Positions 34,924 through 46,102 of a DNA stretch of 52,634 nt are shown here, piece by piece. The DNA comes from Staphylococcus marylandisciuri. Its GTDB lineage: Bacteria; Bacillota; Bacilli; Staphylococcales; Staphylococcaceae. The stretch spans positions 1 through 52,634 of the forward strand of contig NZ_JAOPKZ010000019.1 in the NCBI RefSeq assembly GCF_025519785.1, written 5' to 3'. The translations under genes were made by a program, and so were the position numbers. A model generated the notes under the pieces. It saw nothing but the letters and a program-made list of their open reading frames with translations. It had not been told where the DNA came from and did no database searches. Positions within the stretch are counted from its first letter, which is position 1. Each line of letters begins with the position of its first letter.

Positions 34924-35837
34924 AATTCGTATTACTATCTATTATTTTCATATTAAGTTGTTTGAATCAATTTAATAATTCAGCACACATTCTACTATTA
35001 CCATATATAGTACTAAAAAGTTATATTACAAAAGCTAACTCGTTACTAACGATAGCTTATCAAGGTACTGATACAATATTTAATTCTCTTTCAGGTATTC
35101 TAATATCATTAGTTGGAGTTTTTTTCTATGTATATATATAATTCAATATTATTCGTCATTGCAGCATGTCTTTTTTTTTCTAAAAGTACCTGATTTTTCA
35201 AAAGATAACTCATCTCTTACACTGAAGGAATTTTTCCTAGATAGATACGATGGGTTCAGATTTGTCTTTTCTTTTATAATCATCAAATTACTTGTCGGAT
35301 TTCTTTTGTTAAACTTTGCTTCAGGTATGACATTGGATGTACTGCCAGAATTTTCTTTTAATAAAGGAGGAGAATCTTATTATTATGGTTTATATTTAGC
35401 TAGTTTATCAATTGGAGCATTATTAGGAGCATTATCATCAAAATATTTTGATCGTTTTCCTTTAGGAAAATTACATATTTTCATGTTCTTTTTTTAGCTC
35501 ATTATGTTTTATTTTCACAATATATTCTAATATTACTTTTTCCATATTATTTTTTTCTCTAACTTGGGTGCCTATTGGTATATCTAACGTTTTGCTACTT
35601 TCTACAGCTCAGAAAATAATAAGTATTGAAAAAATAGGAAGTGTTTACATTGTAATTAACAGTTTAAGTGTTGCTGTAATGCCTGTAGGTTCTTTATTCT
35701 CAGGTATTATATCTAAATATATAAATTCTCATTTAATTATGTTAATATGTGCAATCATATTTTTAGTTGTCTCTATAATATGGTTTACAATTAAAGAGTT
35801 AAGAACTCTTCCAAAAACAGAAAAAATAAATTTATAA
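34924..35837 (+). pseudogene. MFS transporter pseudogene, 5'-truncated and frameshifted
   Basis: Three pieces of one major-facilitator transporter lie in sequence but in different frames. The first (from 34924 to TAA at 35139) includes FNNSAHILLLPYIVLKSYITKANSLLTIAYQGTDTIFN, an MFS mid-region. The second (35159-35497) carries YGLYLASLSIGALLGALSSKYF. The third (from about 35497) includes NVLLLSTAQKIISIEKIGSVY and ends at 35837. The N-terminal 80 or more residues are absent. The frame breaks fall at a TA repeat and at T8-T9 runs, so sequencing error must be excluded. It lies directly before the ABC genes. Confidence 0.8.
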
Positions 35838-35873
35838 TGTATTCTATATAAAATTTGAAAGGAGACTATAATT

Positions 35874-36704
35874 ATGAAATCGTCAATAGAGGCTCATAAT
35901 GTTTCTAAAGATTTAGATCATATATGTATATTAGAAAATATGAATTTTCACATACCTAAAAATTCAATCACTCTTATAAAAGGAAGTAATGGTTCAGGAA
36001 AAAGTGTAACTTTAAAATTAATTGCACAGTTATATAAAGTAACGAGGGGTTCTATAAATATTAATGGACAAATAAGCTATGCTCCTGATCATTTTCCTGA
36101 TTATTTAAACTTAACAGTTGAAGAATATTTAATATTTGTCTCAAAATGTTATAGAATGTCATTTAACAATGATAAATTAAGAAAAATGATTAAAGGCTTA
36201 AATTTACATAATTTTCTAAATTATAAAATTAAAAATTGCTCTAAAGGAACTCAACAAAAAGTAAACCTCGCACAATGTCTAATAAAAAATGCAGACATTT
36301 ATATTTTCGATGAACCTTTTGTTGGTTTAGATAACAATTCTATAGATTATTTAATAGATTATTTATCTAATTTGAAACAAACAGCTACCATCGTTCTAAG
36401 TTCCCATGAAAGGTATATTAATGAAAGATTAGTAACTGATATAATAAATATAGAAACAAAACTACATACTTCAGTACAAAATCAACGTAAAAATAAAAAA
36501 ATTATAGTTTTAGATAACTTTTCCAATATTGAACCATCCGAAATTGTCAATAATAGTGACTTTGATTACAATATAATTGAAGAAGACAATAAATTAAAAT
36601 TAAAAATTTGTGTCCCTTTAACTATAACAAATAAAGTGCTATATGAACTAATTCAAAAAGGGGCAATAATAGACACTGTAAAGAATGAGGAGGATAATGA
36701 ATGA
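35874..36704 (+). CDS. ABC transporter ATP-binding protein
   Basis: A 276-residue ATPase. Walker A GSNGSGKS is at residues 37-44, the C-loop CSKGTQQK (in place of LSGGQ) at about 122-129, Walker B IYIFDEPFVGLD at 142-153 and the H-loop IVLSSH near 180. About 75 extra C-terminal residues follow the core. Start ATG after GAAAGGAGACTATAATT. The next gene overlaps its stop (ATGA). With a six-helix permease it forms a likely two-gene exporter of the kind that gives bacteriocin immunity or export. Strongly AT-rich codons. Confidence 0.92.
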   Translation: MKSSIEAHNVSKDLDHICILENMNFHIPKNSITLIKGSNGSGKSVTLKLIAQLYKVTRGSININGQISYAPDHFPDYLNLTVEEYLIFVSKCYRMSFNNDKLRKMIKGLNLHNFLNYKIKNCSKGTQQKVNLAQCLIKNADIYIFDEPFVGLDNNSIDYLIDYLSNLKQTATIVLSSHERYINERLVTDIINIETKLHTSVQNQRKNKKIIVLDNFSNIEPSEIVNNSDFDYNIIEEDNKLKLKICVPLTITNKVLYELIQKGAIIDTVKNEEDNE

Positions 36705-37405
36705 GTTTTCTTACTTATCAATTCAAAAAATTTTTCCGCTCTTATTCATTTATACCTCCATATGTAACTCATATAGTATGGATTTTCATTTTTTACTATT
36801 ATAATAATCAAAATATACTATCTAGCTATGCTGCATCTACTATCATTTTATTCTTAATCTCGTCGTGGATAACGGTTACTATTTTTGATTTGGAACTAAA
36901 TAGTGAAAAACATTTACTCTTTGTACAATTAAATTCCAAACTTAAATTTTTGAATTTGAAAATATTTTTCTCCTTTATTTCTACAACACCATTAATAATT
37001 ATTTCTATCATCTTTCCTATTATTACATATAGGTTTTCTGAAGCTATGACTTTCCAATACCTCTTCCTAAGCATATACTTACATATTATCGTAGTTATGT
37101 TAGGTGTTATTCTCGGAACGTTTAGTCGCATACAAACTATATTGTCTAGAAAGTATAGTTGGTTATTATTAATGCTACTTACTTTACTATCAATTATTAA
37201 ATTTATATTAGTTAACAATCAACATATTTTAAAATATATTTTAATTATTGTCCCTTCCGTAGGTGGATTTTTAAACTATTTCAATCAACCTATTTCAAAA
37301 TTATGGAGTTCTGACTTTCTAATCTTTAATATTAGTATAATGGTATATATAGTAATAGCTCTTATTTTAATTAACTTCATATATAAATACTCAGAGTATT
37401 ATTAA
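36701..37405 (+). CDS. ABC transporter permease, ABC-2-like
   Basis: A 234-residue protein with six hydrophobic segments and no other recognisable motif. Basic residues (KKFFRSYSF) are near the N-terminus. It overlaps the ATPase gene by 4 nt, so the two subunits are translationally coupled. The small size and six helices fit the membrane subunit of a type-5/ABC-2 exporter. The substrate is unknown; context suggests the peptides at 34.4-34.8 kb. Confidence 0.82.
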   Translation: MSFLTYQFKKFFRSYSFIPPYVTHIVWIFIFYYYNNQNILSSYAASTIILFLISSWITVTIFDLELNSEKHLLFVQLNSKLKFLNLKIFFSFISTTPLIIISIIFPIITYRFSEAMTFQYLFLSIYLHIIVVMLGVILGTFSRIQTILSRKYSWLLLMLLTLLSIIKFILVNNQHILKYILIIVPSVGGFLNYFNQPISKLWSSDFLIFNISIMVYIVIALILINFIYKYSEYY

Positions 37406-37465
37406 TGTGCTCTGTTGAAAATTTGGAAAATAACTAACATAGTGCTAGTTTCATGACATGGTGAA

Positions 37466-37500
37466 AACCGTAGATTTTACTGGCCTACGGTTCTTTTTTA
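37466..37500 (+). terminator. terminator after the ABC permease
   Basis: Plus strand AACCGTAG-ATTTTACTGGC-CTACGGTT followed by CTTTTTT. The 8-bp perfect stem lies 60 nt past the permease stop. Confidence 0.85.
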
Positions 37501-37580
37501 TATAACGTGGACATACACTTTACTTACACTCTTATCTGTCTAATGTCATAACTTTTCCCTTTCTTAACTTAATGAATATA

Positions 37581-38236
37581 AATCAAGTAGGAGAAGAGCC
37601 ATTAGTTGACTATTCGTCCTCTCACGCCGCCAAGCATACGGGGCCGTACTTGGTGGCTCAATATGTTGCGTAAGCCAGCTCTGCAAGTTCGACTAAAGGT
37701 ATTAGTCCCCACTTGTAGAGTTGTTTTGTTGTAAGTGCACTATAAACCTCGTGCGTAGACAATAAGCGTCAGTATTTCTTACGTAATTGTGCTACTCTCA
37801 ATGCAATCTGTTTATCAAGTCCATATTGGCGCAGCATCTTATATTTTGTTCTTGTTCGTTTCCATCTCTTGAGTAGGAGTTGTCTAATGCGTCGGTTTAA
37901 CCATGATTGTAATTTCGTTATGAAACCTTTAGTAAACCCTCTCCCAAAGTAGTTTATCCATCCTCGAGTTACTTGATTAATTTCTGTTATAATCTCTTTG
38001 AAGGTGCCTGGTCTATTTCGTTTCGTTAGACGTCTTAAGGTGCGTTTTAAATTTTCTTTTGCAGCCGGAGTCGGTCTGAAACGATAAATGCCATCTACTC
38101 TGGTCATTAGACAACTCAAGAACGTTAAACGTGTGACAGTACCTACTTTACTCTTTTCCTTATTTACAATAAGTTTAAGGTCTTTCACCGTCAAGTTGTT
38201 GCCCATGCCAGGCGAACAAAAGATTAAGCAGCGCAA
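37581..38236 (-). mobile_element. 3' fragment of a bacterial group II intron
   Basis: The minus strand holds the maturase C-terminus and then a domain V-like stem (37626-37657, GCCACCAAGTACGG / CGTATGCTTGGCGGC). GTGAGAGGACG follows, then a domain VI-like arm ending CTCCTACTTGATT, the usual 3' end of such introns. The 5' domains and the reverse-transcriptase core are missing, so it cannot splice or move. The upstream boundary is uncertain and near a 8-bp perfect hairpin at 38224-38246. Confidence 0.8.
37658..38236 (-). pseudogene. group II intron maturase, C-terminal remnant with a nonsense mutation
   Basis: The maturase (X/GIIM) domain is clear: LIVNKEKSKV, YRFRPTPAAKENLKRTLRRLTKRNR, GWINYFGRGF, LQSWLNRRIRQLLLKRWKR. 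A TGA at 37769 stops it after LRKKY. The same frame continues as RLLSTHEVYSALTTKQ and LYKWGLIPLVELAELAY to a TGA at 37658. The family normally has Trp after KKY/KGY, so TGG to TGA is the likely change. The entire N-terminal RT domain is lost. Confidence 0.82.
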
Positions 38237-38320
38237 TACTGCTTAACCTCTGGATTTCCATAACCAGGCCTATCTGACAAAGAGCCTAATTTCTTCAGTC
38301 TAAGTGCAGTAAATATGACG

Positions 38321-38369
38321 AATATAAAAAGAGATATATTGGCAATGATTGTACCAACATATCTCTTTT
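38321..38369 (-). terminator. terminator after veg
   Basis: The minus strand has AAAGAGATATGTTGG, an 11 nt loop, CCAATATATCTCTTT, then TTATATT. It lies about 120 nt past the veg stop and marks the right-hand border of the native veg side of the accessory interval. Confidence 0.8.
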
Positions 38370-38489
38370 ACCTATCCTTTAAATTGCAGCTTGTTTATTT
38401 CTAAACCATCGTTCTGAATTCATGAAGTTAGAATAACCCACGACAAGAGCTACTCAACTATGTATATCACTATAACTCTTTATTATACC

Positions 38490-38753
38490 TTAGTGCGCAA
38501 CTACTTCTTGATGATTACCTTCTTCGAAAGAAACCTGAACGTTATCAGTGAGAACATCTGTATATGTGTAAGATACGCGCTCAAAATTATGTTTGTCAGG
38601 ATCAAGTTCAACGATAAAGACAGAAGCGTAAGTCTCTTTTAATACACCTGAACGTTCAATCGTCTTTTTACGCCCTCCATTAGCTTTAAGAACGATACGG
38701 TTCCCTAAATGACAATCAAGCGAATTTTTAATATCTCCAATACTCTTTGGCAT
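38490..38753 (-). CDS. veg: Veg family protein
   Basis: An 87-residue Veg homologue ([46 protein letters not shown]). In Bacillus, Veg stimulates biofilm matrix genes by an unsettled mechanism; here no more can be said. The upstream in-frame codons are rejected because GAGGTGGAATAAT sits just before ATG at 38753. It has a strong promoter. Between ksgA and ispE, as in other Bacilli. Confidence 0.95.
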   Translation of the reverse strand: MPKSIGDIKNSLDCHLGNRIVLKANGGRKKTIERSGVLKETYASVFIVELDPDKHNFERVSYTYTDVLTDNVQVSFEEGNHQEVVAH

Positions 38754-38778
38754 ATTATTCCACCTCACTACAAATTGT

Positions 38779-38808
38779 ATCGTAACATAATTTGTAGCAT
38801 ATTGTCAA
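38779..38808 (-). promoter_or_regulatory. veg promoter
   Basis: The minus strand has consensus TTGACA (38808-38803), 18 nt, TACGAT (38784-38779), about 25 nt before the veg ribosome binding site. Veg promoters are known as strong vegetative sigma-A promoters. Confidence 0.75.
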
Positions 38809-38852
38809 ATAAACAATTTATTTTATCAACCTTATAAATTATTGTCAATATT

Positions 38853-39743
38853 TTAAATTTCTAGTTCTGGGAAATTTTTCAACTCTGAATACAGTTGCTC
38901 AAATTCGTTTATAGAAAGCGTCTCTCCACGTCTACTGAAGTCGATATTAGCCGCTTCAAGCCAAGCCGCTATTACTTTTTTATGCTTCTTACCATCGACA
39001 AATAAGCTCTGATAATTGTTATAGATCGTTTTGCGTCTTTGAGTAAATGCCCCTCTAGTCACTTTAAAGAATGTCTCTTCATCATCTACAGCTACCTCCG
39101 GATGAGGTCTTTGCATTAATTTAACTACTATCGACTCGACATTAGGTGGAGGCATAAATACGGTTGTCGGTACGGTCAGGACTTTACTTGTTTCTGTATA
39201 GTATTGAGCGACGATGGACAAGGAGCCATATGCTTTCGTTCCCACTTGAGCATTCAGTCGTTCCCCTACTTCTTTTTGCATCATGACTACATAGCCATCT
39301 ACAGGTAGGGACCGCTGCATTAAATTGAGCAATATCGGCGTGGTGATATAATATGGCAGATTTGCGACCACCATAATACGTTCACAGTGACTCAAATATT
39401 CTTGAATATAGTGTGCTATATCAGCCTTTAAGATGTCTTCATTAATGATATTGACATTGGAGTAAGCACTTAAACTATCGTTTAATATTGGGATTAAACG
39501 CTGATCAATTTCAAAAGCCATCACTCTCTGAGCCCTTTTGGCAAGTTGTTCTGTTAATGATCCCATACCAGGGCCAATCTCAATCACACCTGTAGTGGCA
39601 TCAATTTCACTTGCGTCTATTATTTTCTGAATGATATTGACGTCTACTAGGAAGTTCTGACCTAAACTTTTTTTAAAGTTAAAACCATATTTATTCAGTA
39701 ACTCTCGTGTTCGACTAGGCGTCGCGATATCTTTGTTCTCCAT
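38853..39743 (-). CDS. ksgA: 16S rRNA dimethyladenosine transferase
   Basis: It dimethylates two adjacent adenines in the 3' hairpin of 16S rRNA (loss gives kasugamycin resistance). SAM motif [17 protein letters not shown] near residue 55 and the N6-adenine motif [11 protein letters not shown] near 127. Length 296. It starts 5 nt after rnmV, with which it is co-transcribed. Confidence 0.97.
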   Translation of the reverse strand: MENKDIATPSRTRELLNKYGFNFKKSLGQNFLVDVNIIQKIIDASEIDATTGVIEIGPGMGSLTEQLAKRAQRVMAFEIDQRLIPILNDSLSAYSNVNIINEDILKADIAHYIQEYLSHCERIMVVANLPYYITTPILLNLMQRSLPVDGYVVMMQKEVGERLNAQVGTKAYGSLSIVAQYYTETSKVLTVPTTVFMPPPNVESIVVKLMQRPHPEVAVDDEETFFKVTRGAFTQRRKTIYNNYQSLFVDGKKHKKVIAAWLEAANIDFSRRGETLSINEFEQLYSELKNFPELEI

Positions 39744-39748
39744 AGTTG

Positions 39749-40291
39749 CTATTCACTCCCTTCTTCTAATGCTTTACGCACATCTTCTTCTGTATAACCA
39801 AACGCATTTAACTTTTTCAACAATTGCTTACCATTTGAATGGCCGATATGTAACCGGCTTCCTAATAAATCTCGACGTCGACGCGCATCCTTCCCTATGA
39901 TTAAGCCTAAATCGATAAGTGTTGCTTTACTTATCGTTTCATGCCCCTCTTCGTAAGGGCTGCTCACATGGGTTAGAGCCTCTCGAATCGCTTCGAGTCC
40001 AGCATGTTCTACCCCAATCTTACCTTGTTTGTTCTTAGACAATTTCCGGTCTATATAGGCATGCTTAACACCATCGACATGTTCTGCAATAGTGTTCCTT
40101 ATCTTATCACCCGGGAAATCCGGATCTGTAAATACAATCACGCCGCGGGCACGCTGCGCTTCTCTTATGATGTCTAAAGTCATAGTATCTATCGCGCTAC
40201 CATTTGTTTCAATCGTATCGCAATCAACTGCTTGTTGAACGCGCATGGTATCATCTCTACCTTCGACCACAATAAACTCTTTAATCTTCAA
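39749..40291 (-). CDS. rnmV: ribonuclease M5
   Basis: It trims both ends of 5S rRNA precursors. The TOPRIM domain shows [14 protein letters not shown] with the catalytic Glu and [15 protein letters not shown] with the metal-binding Asp pair. Length 180. The start is TTG at 40291 after AAAGGATG. It fits this genome's several 5S genes. Confidence 0.96.
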   Translation of the reverse strand: MKIKEFIVVEGRDDTMRVQQAVDCDTIETNGSAIDTMTLDIIREAQRARGVIVFTDPDFPGDKIRNTIAEHVDGVKHAYIDRKLSKNKQGKIGVEHAGLEAIREALTHVSSPYEEGHETISKATLIDLGLIIGKDARRRRDLLGSRLHIGHSNGKQLLKKLNAFGYTEEDVRKALEEGSE

Positions 40292-40470
40292 ATCTAGGAC
40301 ATCCTTTTACTTATATATTCAATGAGCGCTATCATTCAATATCCGATAAATAAATGTAGCAAGTGTTAGTGAAAGCGATATTGCTCTAAACAAGTATTCA
40401 ACACCTCTATGTAGTAGCCATGTTGAGAAACACAGTTAGCTCCAACTCTTCTACTTGAGTTTTCCTTGAA

Positions 40471-40632
40471 GAGACTGGGACATAATGTAATGTCTCAGCT
40501 TCTTTCAGCATCTTGGCAGTAGATGACTGATTTGAAAATGCGCTTGTATCAAGCTTTTTTCAATTCTAGTCATCTTTGCCGGGGCGGGACTACGAAATCT
40601 TTTTATTCAAATTAGATTTCTGTCCCACTCCC
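40471..40632 (-). repeat. three-hairpin repeat, copy 4
   Basis: Complete element in the same orientation as copies 1 and 5, with stem 3 as GAGACTGGGACAT/ATGTCTCAGCTTC. It lies between the tatD terminator and rnmV. Confidence 0.9.
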
Positions 40633-40672
40633 ATTATATAATTTCTTATTTTTCTTTTTAACAACCTATAAA

Positions 40673-40766
40673 AAGGGCGTCGGTATAACACCAATCGTTC
40701 TTACTATTAAAGTTTCACAAGCAAACTTCAATACAACGTAGACCCATTGGTTAACACCGACACCCA
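40673..40766 (-). terminator. long compound terminator after tatD
   Basis: The minus strand has GGGTGTCGGTGTTAACCAAT and ATTGGTGTTATACCGACGCCC as outer arms, then TTTTTATAGG. An inner hairpin (TATTGAAGTTT/AAACTTTAATA) lies within the loop. At about 94 nt it is unusually long. It begins about 8 nt past the tatD stop. Confidence 0.8.
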
Positions 40767-40774
40767 TATTTCAA

Positions 40775-41548
40775 CTATGAGTTTAAATTAAATAAACGTT
40801 CTGCATTTTGAGTTGTTTGACGACAAACTTCTTCATAACTCACATTCTTTAACTCTGCGATCTTCTCTGCCACAAGTGTTACTCGAGCCGGTTCATTACG
40901 TTTTCCACGATAAGGATGAGGAGAAAGGAACGGTGCATCTGTTTCCACAAGCAAACGATCAAATGGTACATGTTCGGCTACTTCTTTAGGTTGCTTCGCA
41001 TTTTTAAACGTCACTGGCCCGCCTAATGAGACGTAGAAGCCTAACTTGTTTATAACTACATCAGCAATTTCAGGCGAAGCACTAAAGCTATGCATGATAC
41101 CGCCTACTTCTTCTGCATGCTCCTCTAATAAGATATCTACACAGTCTTGAGTAGCTTCCCGATTGTGAATGATGATTGGCAAGTTAACTCGTTTAGCTAA
41201 AGCGATTTGTTTTCTTAATAAATCTTGTTGCACGTCTTTAGGGGACTTATCCCAGTGATAGTCTAATCCTGTTTCTCCAATACCTATAACTTTAGGATGA
41301 GAGGCTAAGTTCTCTATCCACTCTAGACGTTCCTCGGTACAATCAATTGCATCGACAGGGTGCCATCCAATAATAGCGTATAAGAATTCGTATTGATCAA
41401 TCAATTCCATCGCTCTTTCAATAGTTGGAGTATCAAACCCTACGACAAACATACGGTCCACACCGTTATCTCTCGCTCGTTGAATAACCTCTTCTAAATC
41501 CTCGTCATATTGCTCAGCGTTGAGATGTACGTGAGTATCTATAAGCAT
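40775..41548 (-). CDS. tatD: TatD-family metal-dependent hydrolase (3'-5' DNase)
   Basis: TIM-barrel amidohydrolase with the metal ligands in DTHVHLN at the N-terminus, GIGETGLDYHWD, IIHNREA and VETDAPFLSP near residue 205. Length 257. The preceding in-frame TTG is rejected in favour of ATG at 41548, which is correctly spaced from AAGGAGAG. It is downstream of metS, with which it is commonly paired. Confidence 0.95.
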   Translation of the reverse strand: MLIDTHVHLNAEQYDEDLEEVIQRARDNGVDRMFVVGFDTPTIERAMELIDQYEFLYAIIGWHPVDAIDCTEERLEWIENLASHPKVIGIGETGLDYHWDKSPKDVQQDLLRKQIALAKRVNLPIIIHNREATQDCVDILLEEHAEEVGGIMHSFSASPEIADVVINKLGFYVSLGGPVTFKNAKQPKEVAEHVPFDRLLVETDAPFLSPHPYRGKRNEPARVTLVAEKIAELKNVSYEEVCRQTTQNAERLFNLNS

Positions 41549-41597
41549 CAAATCTCTCCTTATACAGTTAGCACAAATTCGTAGTTAATTGAGTCAG

Positions 41598-43589
<1,992 letters not shown>

Positions 43590-43839
43590 TCAGTTTCTAC
43601 ATTTTAAATGATAGCTAACATTCGAGCTCATATCAATGAACTTAAATTGCTTAACTATACACTTGAGCGCCCATCCATCGTCCTTTTTTATAACGTTAAT
43701 TTAATTCCTTTAGAGTTCTGTATCAGTGGTCATATCAATATGCCCTATCTTTTTTACAATACCATAAAATATGATAGTTATGGGCTCTAAATTACTTTTT
43801 TACTATTAAATGTGAACGCGCATATGCTGATTAAGTCAC

Positions 43840-44673
43840 TTATATTTCGTGATAAATGTTGTAAATTTCACTTGTTTTTGCCTCTCGATCTTTAGCTACT
43901 GCTTTAATAGCAGCTTTAGGCTTCATATTTTGAGCTTTGTAGAATTCTACATGCTCCGTTACGCTCATCTCTTCAAACCATTGATGGTCTTTCTGATTTG
44001 GAGCACCCTCTACTAAGATAACAAACTCTCCCTTAAGAGGAATATTGTGACTTTTTACAGCATCTAGTAGATCGTTTACTTGGCCTGTTTCTACTTGTTC
44101 AAATCTTTTAGTTAGCTCTCTACCTATCGATATTTGTCTCGTTTCGTCTACTTTCATAATCGCTTTTAAACTATCTTCTACTCGATAAGGCGATTCATAA
44201 ATAATGAGTGTACTATCTTCATACATTCTCTGTTTGAGTATGCTCAGTTTATCTTTCTCCTTGCGCGGTAGAAATCCTATAAATGTATAAGTGAAAGAGG
44301 GTAACCCACTCGCCATAAGGGCAGTCAAACCTGCATTAGGCCCAGGAACGGTTTCAACAGAGAGACCGTGTTCTCTTGCAGCTACTACAAGTTCATAACC
44401 CGGATCGCTTATCAACGGTAAACCTGCGTCTGAGACAAGAGCAATAGAACAACCCTCTTTTAATTTAGTGATTAAGCGCATCGTTTCTTTCTCTTTATTA
44501 TGATCGTGATAAGGCTTTAAAGGCGTATGTATTTCATAATGCTGGCACAGCTTTTGAGTCACTCGTGTATCTTCACAAGCGATTAAATCGACGCGTTTTA
44601 AAGTCTCTACAGCACGATATGTGATATCACTTAAATTACCTATAGGCGTGCCTACTAAGTACAATGTGCTCAT
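43840..44673 (-). CDS. rsmI: 16S rRNA 2'-O-ribose C1402 methyltransferase
   Basis: Tetrapyrrole-methylase fold: MSTLYLVGTPIGNLSDITYRA, ACEDTRVTQKL, VSDAGLPLISDPGYELV and VPGPNAGLTALMASGL are RsmI motifs. Length 277. The start overlaps the GIY-YIG gene's stop (ATGA), so the two are coupled. Confidence 0.96.
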   Translation of the reverse strand: MSTLYLVGTPIGNLSDITYRAVETLKRVDLIACEDTRVTQKLCQHYEIHTPLKPYHDHNKEKETMRLITKLKEGCSIALVSDAGLPLISDPGYELVVAAREHGLSVETVPGPNAGLTALMASGLPSFTYTFIGFLPRKEKDKLSILKQRMYEDSTLIIYESPYRVEDSLKAIMKVDETRQISIGRELTKRFEQVETGQVNDLLDAVKSHNIPLKGEFVILVEGAPNQKDHQWFEEMSVTEHVEFYKAQNMKPKAAIKAVAKDREAKTSEIYNIYHEI

Positions 44674-44924
44674 TGCGATCCCTCCCCAATTAACGCTAGC
44701 TTTTCTTCACGTGAATACTGTTTGATTTCATATTCTCTCTTCAATGCTTTCGATTTAGACGTATACATTTCCTGATAAACTAACACTACCGGTCGTCTTA
44801 TTTTGGTATATTTAGCACCTAGACCTTTATTGTGTTTAATCACGCGCTGTGGCACATCTTTTGTGTAACCGGTATAGAGACTCTCATCTTTACACTTCAC
44901 TATATACACATAGTGGCTATCCAT
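44670..44924 (-). CDS. GIY-YIG domain protein (YazA/UPF0213)
   Basis: An 84-residue stand-alone GIY-YIG nuclease domain: HYVYIVKCKDESLYTGYTKDVPQRVIKHNKGLGAKYTK with the Tyr pair, Arg and the AKYT segment. Members of this small family are of unsettled function, with links to DNA repair suggested. It lies between trmN6 and rsmI and overlaps both. Confidence 0.92.
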   Translation of the reverse strand: MDSHYVYIVKCKDESLYTGYTKDVPQRVIKHNKGLGAKYTKIRRPVVLVYQEMYTSKSKALKREYEIKQYSREEKLALIGEGSQ

Positions 44925-45642
44925 AATAAACCTCTCTCATTTCTTCCGTGTACTTTCCTTCATTATCATAGATATAAAAAGGCGATTCAATAGCGAGTGA
45001 ACCACGCCCACCTTGCCTTCCTTCAACGATTATCATTTGAGCTTTTTTCCCAGGTTTACTGTAGATGAATCTGAGCTGTTTCGGCTCTAAACAGTACTCG
45101 CGCATCGTCGTTAAGACGTCCATTAGACGGTCAGCTCTATGTACCATAACCAGGCGCCCGCCTTGTTTAAGTAAGTGTCTAGCGGCTTTACACACATCAC
45201 TTAAGTTACACTTTATTTCATGACGTGCGATTTTGTGCGCTTCTTTTAAATGTTGATGCCGCTGATCTGTTTTAAAATAGGGTGGGTTGCAAGTCACAAC
45301 ATCATACTGTGCTGGCTGAAATGCTTGATACACATTCTTCAAATCTAGGTGATGCATCTTAAGGCGGTCCTCTAGGTGGTTATAGAGAAATGATCGCTCC
45401 GCCATGTTTACGAGGCGTTCCTGTATCTCTATGCCTTCAATAAGTTGACTTGACTTAGCGCTCAGGAGTAGTTGGATGATACCATTACCTGCGCACAAAT
45501 CTATGATTCGATCTTTATTTTTAATCTTAGTAAAGTGCCCGAGTAGAACGGCATCCGTTGAAAAAGAAAACACCTCATCATTCTGGATAATCCTTAGTTG
45601 TTCTTTAATTAAGTAATCTAAGCGTTCCTGTTCTGCTAACAT
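44917..45642 (-). CDS. trmN6: tRNA1(Val) adenine-N6 methyltransferase-like protein
   Basis: A 241-residue Rossmann methyltransferase. SAM loop DLCAGNGIIQLLLS near residue 45 and the N6-adenine motif VVTCNPPYFK near 118. YabB/TrmN6 homologues methylate A37 of tRNA-Val. Start ATG after AAAGGTGG. It overlaps the GIY-YIG gene. Confidence 0.92.
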   Translation of the reverse strand: MLAEQERLDYLIKEQLRIIQNDEVFSFSTDAVLLGHFTKIKNKDRIIDLCAGNGIIQLLLSAKSSQLIEGIEIQERLVNMAERSFLYNHLEDRLKMHHLDLKNVYQAFQPAQYDVVTCNPPYFKTDQRHQHLKEAHKIARHEIKCNLSDVCKAARHLLKQGGRLVMVHRADRLMDVLTTMREYCLEPKQLRFIYSKPGKKAQMIIVEGRQGGRGSLAIESPFYIYDNEGKYTEEMREVYYG

Positions 45643-45746
45643 TATACTTAACCACCTTTAAGTTAGAAAAAGGATAGAATGGCGATACCTATCATCGTCT
45701 AAGCCTATCGCAATCATCCTATCCTTCATCATGTAACATTATAGCT

Positions 45747-46088
45747 TTAATCATCTAGTACTTCTAAACAGAATAAACAATCTGCCCCTTTACGATGCTT
45801 ACCAAATAATTCGCCATTGCATATATGGAATCCTTCTTTATACAACATCGCTAAATTGTCTTTACTACGGAGAGGCTTTTTAGGTTTTTTGGTATTACCA
45901 GCTTGTGATCCTTTTATGCCATCAGCTTTGTTTATTAATGATTGAAGATTGTCGTTTTCAATTTGAAGCGCTACATTTTCTTCAATGAGCTCTACAGCTA
46001 TATTTTTAAGCTCACTGATATTATGATTGATGCTTTCAACATCTTTCTCCAACAACGTCAATCGTTGAAACATTTCACTACGATCCAA
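45747..46088 (-). CDS. yabA: replication initiation control protein YabA
   Basis: A 113-residue protein. An N-terminal leucine-zipper coiled coil spans about residues 1-60. The C-terminal zinc domain has one His and Cys pair in FHICNGELF and a CxxC in DCLFC. YabA tetramers tie DnaA to DnaN and prevent over-initiation. It lies beside holB and ricT, the conserved order. Confidence 0.95.
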   Translation of the reverse strand: MDRSEMFQRLTLLEKDVESINHNISELKNIAVELIEENVALQIENDNLQSLINKADGIKGSQAGNTKKPKKPLRSKDNLAMLYKEGFHICNGELFGKHRKGADCLFCLEVLDD

Positions 46089-46102
46089 CGCTCATACGCC
46101 TC

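Noticed and set aside
37406..37440. Sequence GCTCTGTTGAAAATTT after the ABC permease resembles the ends of IS6-family elements (IS257/IS431).
   Set aside because: The match is partial, there is no partner inverted repeat and no transposase trace nearby. It is too weak to call.
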